From contig NZ_LZRU01000012.1 in NCBI RefSeq assembly GCF_002159085.1, forward strand, positions 1-64,000: a stretch of DNA of 64,000 bases. Direction: 5' to 3'. Source of the stretch: Thermobacillus sp. ZCTH02-B1. GTDB taxonomy: Bacteria > Bacillota > Bacilli > Paenibacillales > Paenibacillaceae. A program made the position numbers and the translations under genes. The first letter of the stretch is position 1. Each line of letters begins with the position of its first letter. Of the stretch, positions 62,088-64,000 are shown piece by piece. The notes below the pieces were generated by a model that saw only the letters and a program-made list of their open reading frames with translations, did no database searches and was not told the origin of the DNA.

Positions 62088-62870
62088 TCAGGCTTTCACA
62101 TGCTTCTGCATCTGCTGGATGGCCGATTTCTCGAGACGCGACACCTGCGCCTGCGAGATGCCGATTTCGTCCGCCACTTCCATCTGGGTCTTTCCCTCGA
62201 AAAAACGCATGGATAAAATCGTTTTCTCCCGTTCGCCGAGTTTGGTCATCGCCTCCCTGAGTGCGATCTCCTCGATCCAGGACGAATCCTTGTTCCGGTC
62301 GTCGCTGATCTGGTCCATCACGTAGATCGGGTCGCCGCCGTCGTGGAAGATCGGTTCGAACAGCGAGACCGGATCCTGGATGGCGTCCAGCGCGAACACG
62401 ACGTCTTCCTTGGGCACGCCGAGCGCTTCGGATATTTCGCAGATCGTCGGCTCCCGCGAGTGCTGGTTCGTGAGCGCGTCGCGGACCTGCAGCGCCTTGT
62501 AGGCGATGTCGCGCAGGCTCCGGGACACGCGGATCGGATTGTTGTCCCGCAGGTACCGCCGGATCTCGCCGATGATCATCGGCACGGCGTAGGTCGAGAA
62601 CTTCACGTTCTGGCTCAGGTCGAAATTGTCGATGGCCTTCATCAGCCCGATGCATCCGACCTGGAACAGATCGTCGACGTATTCTCCCCGGTTGTTGAAC
62701 CGCTGGATGACGCTGAGCACGAGCCTCAGGTTCCCGTTCACCAGCTTCTCCCGGGCCGACATTTCTCCCCGGGTCTGCAGCGCTATGAACAACTCGCGCA
62801 TCTCGGCGTTCGTGAGCACCGGAAGTTTCGAGGTATCCACACCGCAGATTTCGACTTTGTTTCGGGTCAA
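62088..62870 (-). CDS. sigG: Late forespore sigma factor SigG
   Basis: A 260-residue sigma factor, the same length as Bacillus subtilis SigG, from TTG 62870 (GGGAGG 9 bases upstream). It begins LTRNKVEICGVDTSKLPVLTNAEM. Region 2 has GNLRLVLSVIQRFNNRGEYVDDLFQVGCIGLMKAIDNFD and FSTYAVPMIIGEIRRYLRD. Region 4 has MRFFEGKTQMEVADEIGISQAQVSRLEKSAI. The intergenic AGAATA and GGGGATAATG elements (minus strand, 62900-62930) partly fit a forespore (SigF/SigG) promoter, consistent with autoregulation. Confidence 0.96.
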   Translation of the reverse strand: MTRNKVEICGVDTSKLPVLTNAEMRELFIALQTRGEMSAREKLVNGNLRLVLSVIQRFNNRGEYVDDLFQVGCIGLMKAIDNFDLSQNVKFSTYAVPMIIGEIRRYLRDNNPIRVSRSLRDIAYKALQVRDALTNQHSREPTICEISEALGVPKEDVVFALDAIQDPVSLFEPIFHDGGDPIYVMDQISDDRNKDSSWIEEIALREAMTKLGEREKTILSMRFFEGKTQMEVADEIGISQAQVSRLEKSAIQQMQKHVKA

Positions 62871-62899
62871 TGCGACAACCTCCCAAGGAGAAACATTAC

Positions 62900-62930
62900 T
62901 GTACATTATCCCCTTGGGCCCCCGTTTTAT
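62900..62930 (-). promoter_or_regulatory. Candidate forespore promoter of sigG
   Basis: The minus strand reads GAATA, 14 bases, then GGGGATAATG, close to the SigF -10 consensus GGNRANANTW (last base off). The -35 is only a partial match (A instead of C/T at position 2). It lies just before the sigG ribosome binding site. Confidence 0.35.
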
Positions 62931-62939
62931 TCTGGCAGA

Positions 62940-62983
62940 AAATGGGCCCTTGGTCGGACTTGCCGTCCGAATCCAGGGCCCAA
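62940..62983 (-). terminator. Stem-loop after sigE, probable terminator
   Basis: GGGCCCT/AGGGCCC encloses an inner TCGGAC/GTCCGA hairpin; the minus strand continues with CATTTTCTG. It separates sigE from sigG, which are expressed in different compartments. Confidence 0.6.
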
Positions 62984-62999
62984 AGTCCCGTTTCCGGGG

Positions 63000-63722
63000 T
63001 CACACCATCTTGTTGAATTCCTTGCGCAGCCGCTTGATGATCCGCTTCTCCAGCCGGGATATGTACGACTGGGAAATGCCGAGCAGATCGGCGACGTCCT
63101 TCTGCGTCTTCTCCTCGCCGTCCGCGAGGCCGAACCGGAGCTCCATGATCGTCCGCTCCCGCTCCGTCAACTTGTCCAGCGCCTTCTGGAGCAGCTTCCG
63201 GTCAACCTGCTCCTCGATGTTGCGGTAAATCGTATCGCCCTCGGTGCCGAGCACGTCGGACAGCAGCAGCTCGTTGCCGTCCCAGTCGATGTTGAGCGGT
63301 TCGTCGAACGACACTTCGGTGCGGGTCTTGCTGCTGCGCCGCAGGTACATGAGGATTTCATTCTCGATGCAGCGGGAGGCATAGGTGGCGAGCTTGATCT
63401 TCTTCTCCGGATCGAACGTGTTGACCGCCTTGATGAGGCCGATCGCGCCGATCGACACGAGATCCTCGATGTGGACGCCGGTGTTCTCGAACTTGCGGGC
63501 GATGTAGACGACAAGCCGGAGATTGCGCTCGATCAGCATCGCGCGGATCGCCGCGTCTCCGGACGGCAGGCGCTTGAGCAGGTATTCCTCCTCCTCGCGG
63601 GTCAGCGGCGGCGGCAGCGCCTCGCTTCCGCCGATATAGTAGACTTCTTCCCGCTTGAGGCCCAAGAAAAACAGCACGCGATAATAGAACAGCTGCAGCA
63701 TCAATTTCCACTTCACGGGCAT
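63000..63722 (-). CDS. sigE: Mother-cell sigma factor SigE (pro-form)
   Basis: A 240-residue protein from ATG 63722, matching the usual 239. The N-terminus [37 protein letters not shown] is the amphipathic pro-sequence removed by SpoIIGA. Region 2 is [38 protein letters not shown] and region 4 is [34 protein letters not shown]. It follows spoIIGA with a 38-base gap, as in the spoIIG operon. Confidence 0.97.
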   Translation of the reverse strand: MPVKWKLMLQLFYYRVLFFLGLKREEVYYIGGSEALPPPLTREEEEYLLKRLPSGDAAIRAMLIERNLRLVVYIARKFENTGVHIEDLVSIGAIGLIKAVNTFDPEKKIKLATYASRCIENEILMYLRRSSKTRTEVSFDEPLNIDWDGNELLLSDVLGTEGDTIYRNIEEQVDRKLLQKALDKLTERERTIMELRFGLADGEEKTQKDVADLLGISQSYISRLEKRIIKRLRKEFNKMV

Positions 63723-63760
63723 GATCGCCGAGTCCTCCCCCGTATGCGTGTTTGGCGGAT

Positions 63761-64000
63761 TCATCCGCCGCCGTCTTCCCCGAGCAGGGACGGATGGATG
63801 ATCGCCCGGTAGGAGCCGTCGGAAGCCAGCTCGCCGCCCTCCAGGCCGACCAGCACACGGCTCGTCTCGATGATTCGGCCGTCCCGATCGATGCGCACCC
63901 GGTCGGGCTTGACGGCCAGCATGAGCTGCGCTCTGCCGCCGATGCCCCGGAACGGCACGAACCGCAGCCGCCCGCTCCAGCCGTGGCCGTCCCGTTCCAG
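63761..64000 (-). CDS. spoIIGA: SpoIIGA, sporulation sigma-E processing protease, C-terminal part
   Basis: The minus strand is open from the window edge to the stop at 63761 (79 residues), in frame throughout. The sequence [63 protein letters not shown] matches the C-terminal protease-domain end of SpoIIGA, the membrane aspartyl protease that activates pro-SigE. The catalytic Asp and membrane segments lie outside the window. Identity is supported by position before sigE. Confidence 0.88.
   Translation of the reverse strand: MERDGHGWSGRLRFVPFRGIGGRAQLMLAVKPDRVRIDRDGRIIETSRVLVGLEGGELASDGSYRAIIHPSLLGEDGGG

Overview
The window comes from a high-GC, endospore-forming Firmicute, most likely in the Paenibacillaceae (Thermobacillus, Cohnella or high-GC Paenibacillus type). 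The evidence is the spoIIGA-sigE-sigG cluster, the ylm/sepF/divIVA/ileS block, a PyrR-attenuated pyr operon, an ileS T-box leader, frequent TTG and GTG starts behind strong Shine-Dalgarno sequences, and abundant CUT1 sugar transporters with DUF5696, Yip1 and NHL partners. The species cannot be fixed from sequence alone.

Layout. 1-4.2 kb: a transposase fragment cut by the left edge, tRNA-Val(GAC), an SLH protein with a PrcB-like C-terminus (+), a radical SAM protein, a membrane protein, and a minus-strand tRNA cluster fMet-Ile2-Leu(TAA). 4.1-32.2 kb: a minus-strand accessory locus. Its core (11.9-26.6 kb) is a LacI regulator, a solute-binding lipoprotein, and a seven-to-eight-gene operon holding a giant binding protein with carbohydrate-binding-like modules, two pairs of sugar permeases, an NHL-repeat protein, a Yip1 protein and a DUF5696 protein. 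On both sides lies a four-gene cassette: ABC ATPase, adaptor lipoprotein, large FtsX-like permease, and a second ABC ATPase carrying an AbrB-like C-terminal hairpin. The left cassette also carries a solute-binding lipoprotein at its 3' end.

32.5-40.4 kb: a divergent locus read as beta-1,2-oligoglucan (sophorooligosaccharide) use: a GH94 phosphorylase plus LacI regulator on minus, and a binding protein with two permeases on plus, sharing a control region with four GAAACGTTTC-type palindromes. No CUT1 ATPase is present in the window, so a shared MsmX-like ATPase encoded elsewhere is expected to power all three permease pairs.

40.4-64 kb: mostly housekeeping genes on minus. The pyr operon is pyrR-pyrB-pyrC-carA-carB-pyrF-pyrE, with no pyrP, pyrK or pyrD. 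Then come dapL, rluD-like, lspA, a YteA-like DksA/TraR protein (+), a probable decayed membrane-protein gene, a DUF5665 protein, ileS with a T-box leader, divIVA, ylmH, ylmG, sepF, ylmE, ylmD, ylmC/ymxH, sigG, sigE and the 3' end of spoIIGA.

The best candidate for an undescribed system is the 4.4-32.2 kb locus, where duplicated FtsX-type transporters with two different ATPases each, one fused to an AbrB-like domain, bracket an elaborate glycan-uptake operon. All functional calls rest on reading the protein sequences; no searches were run.
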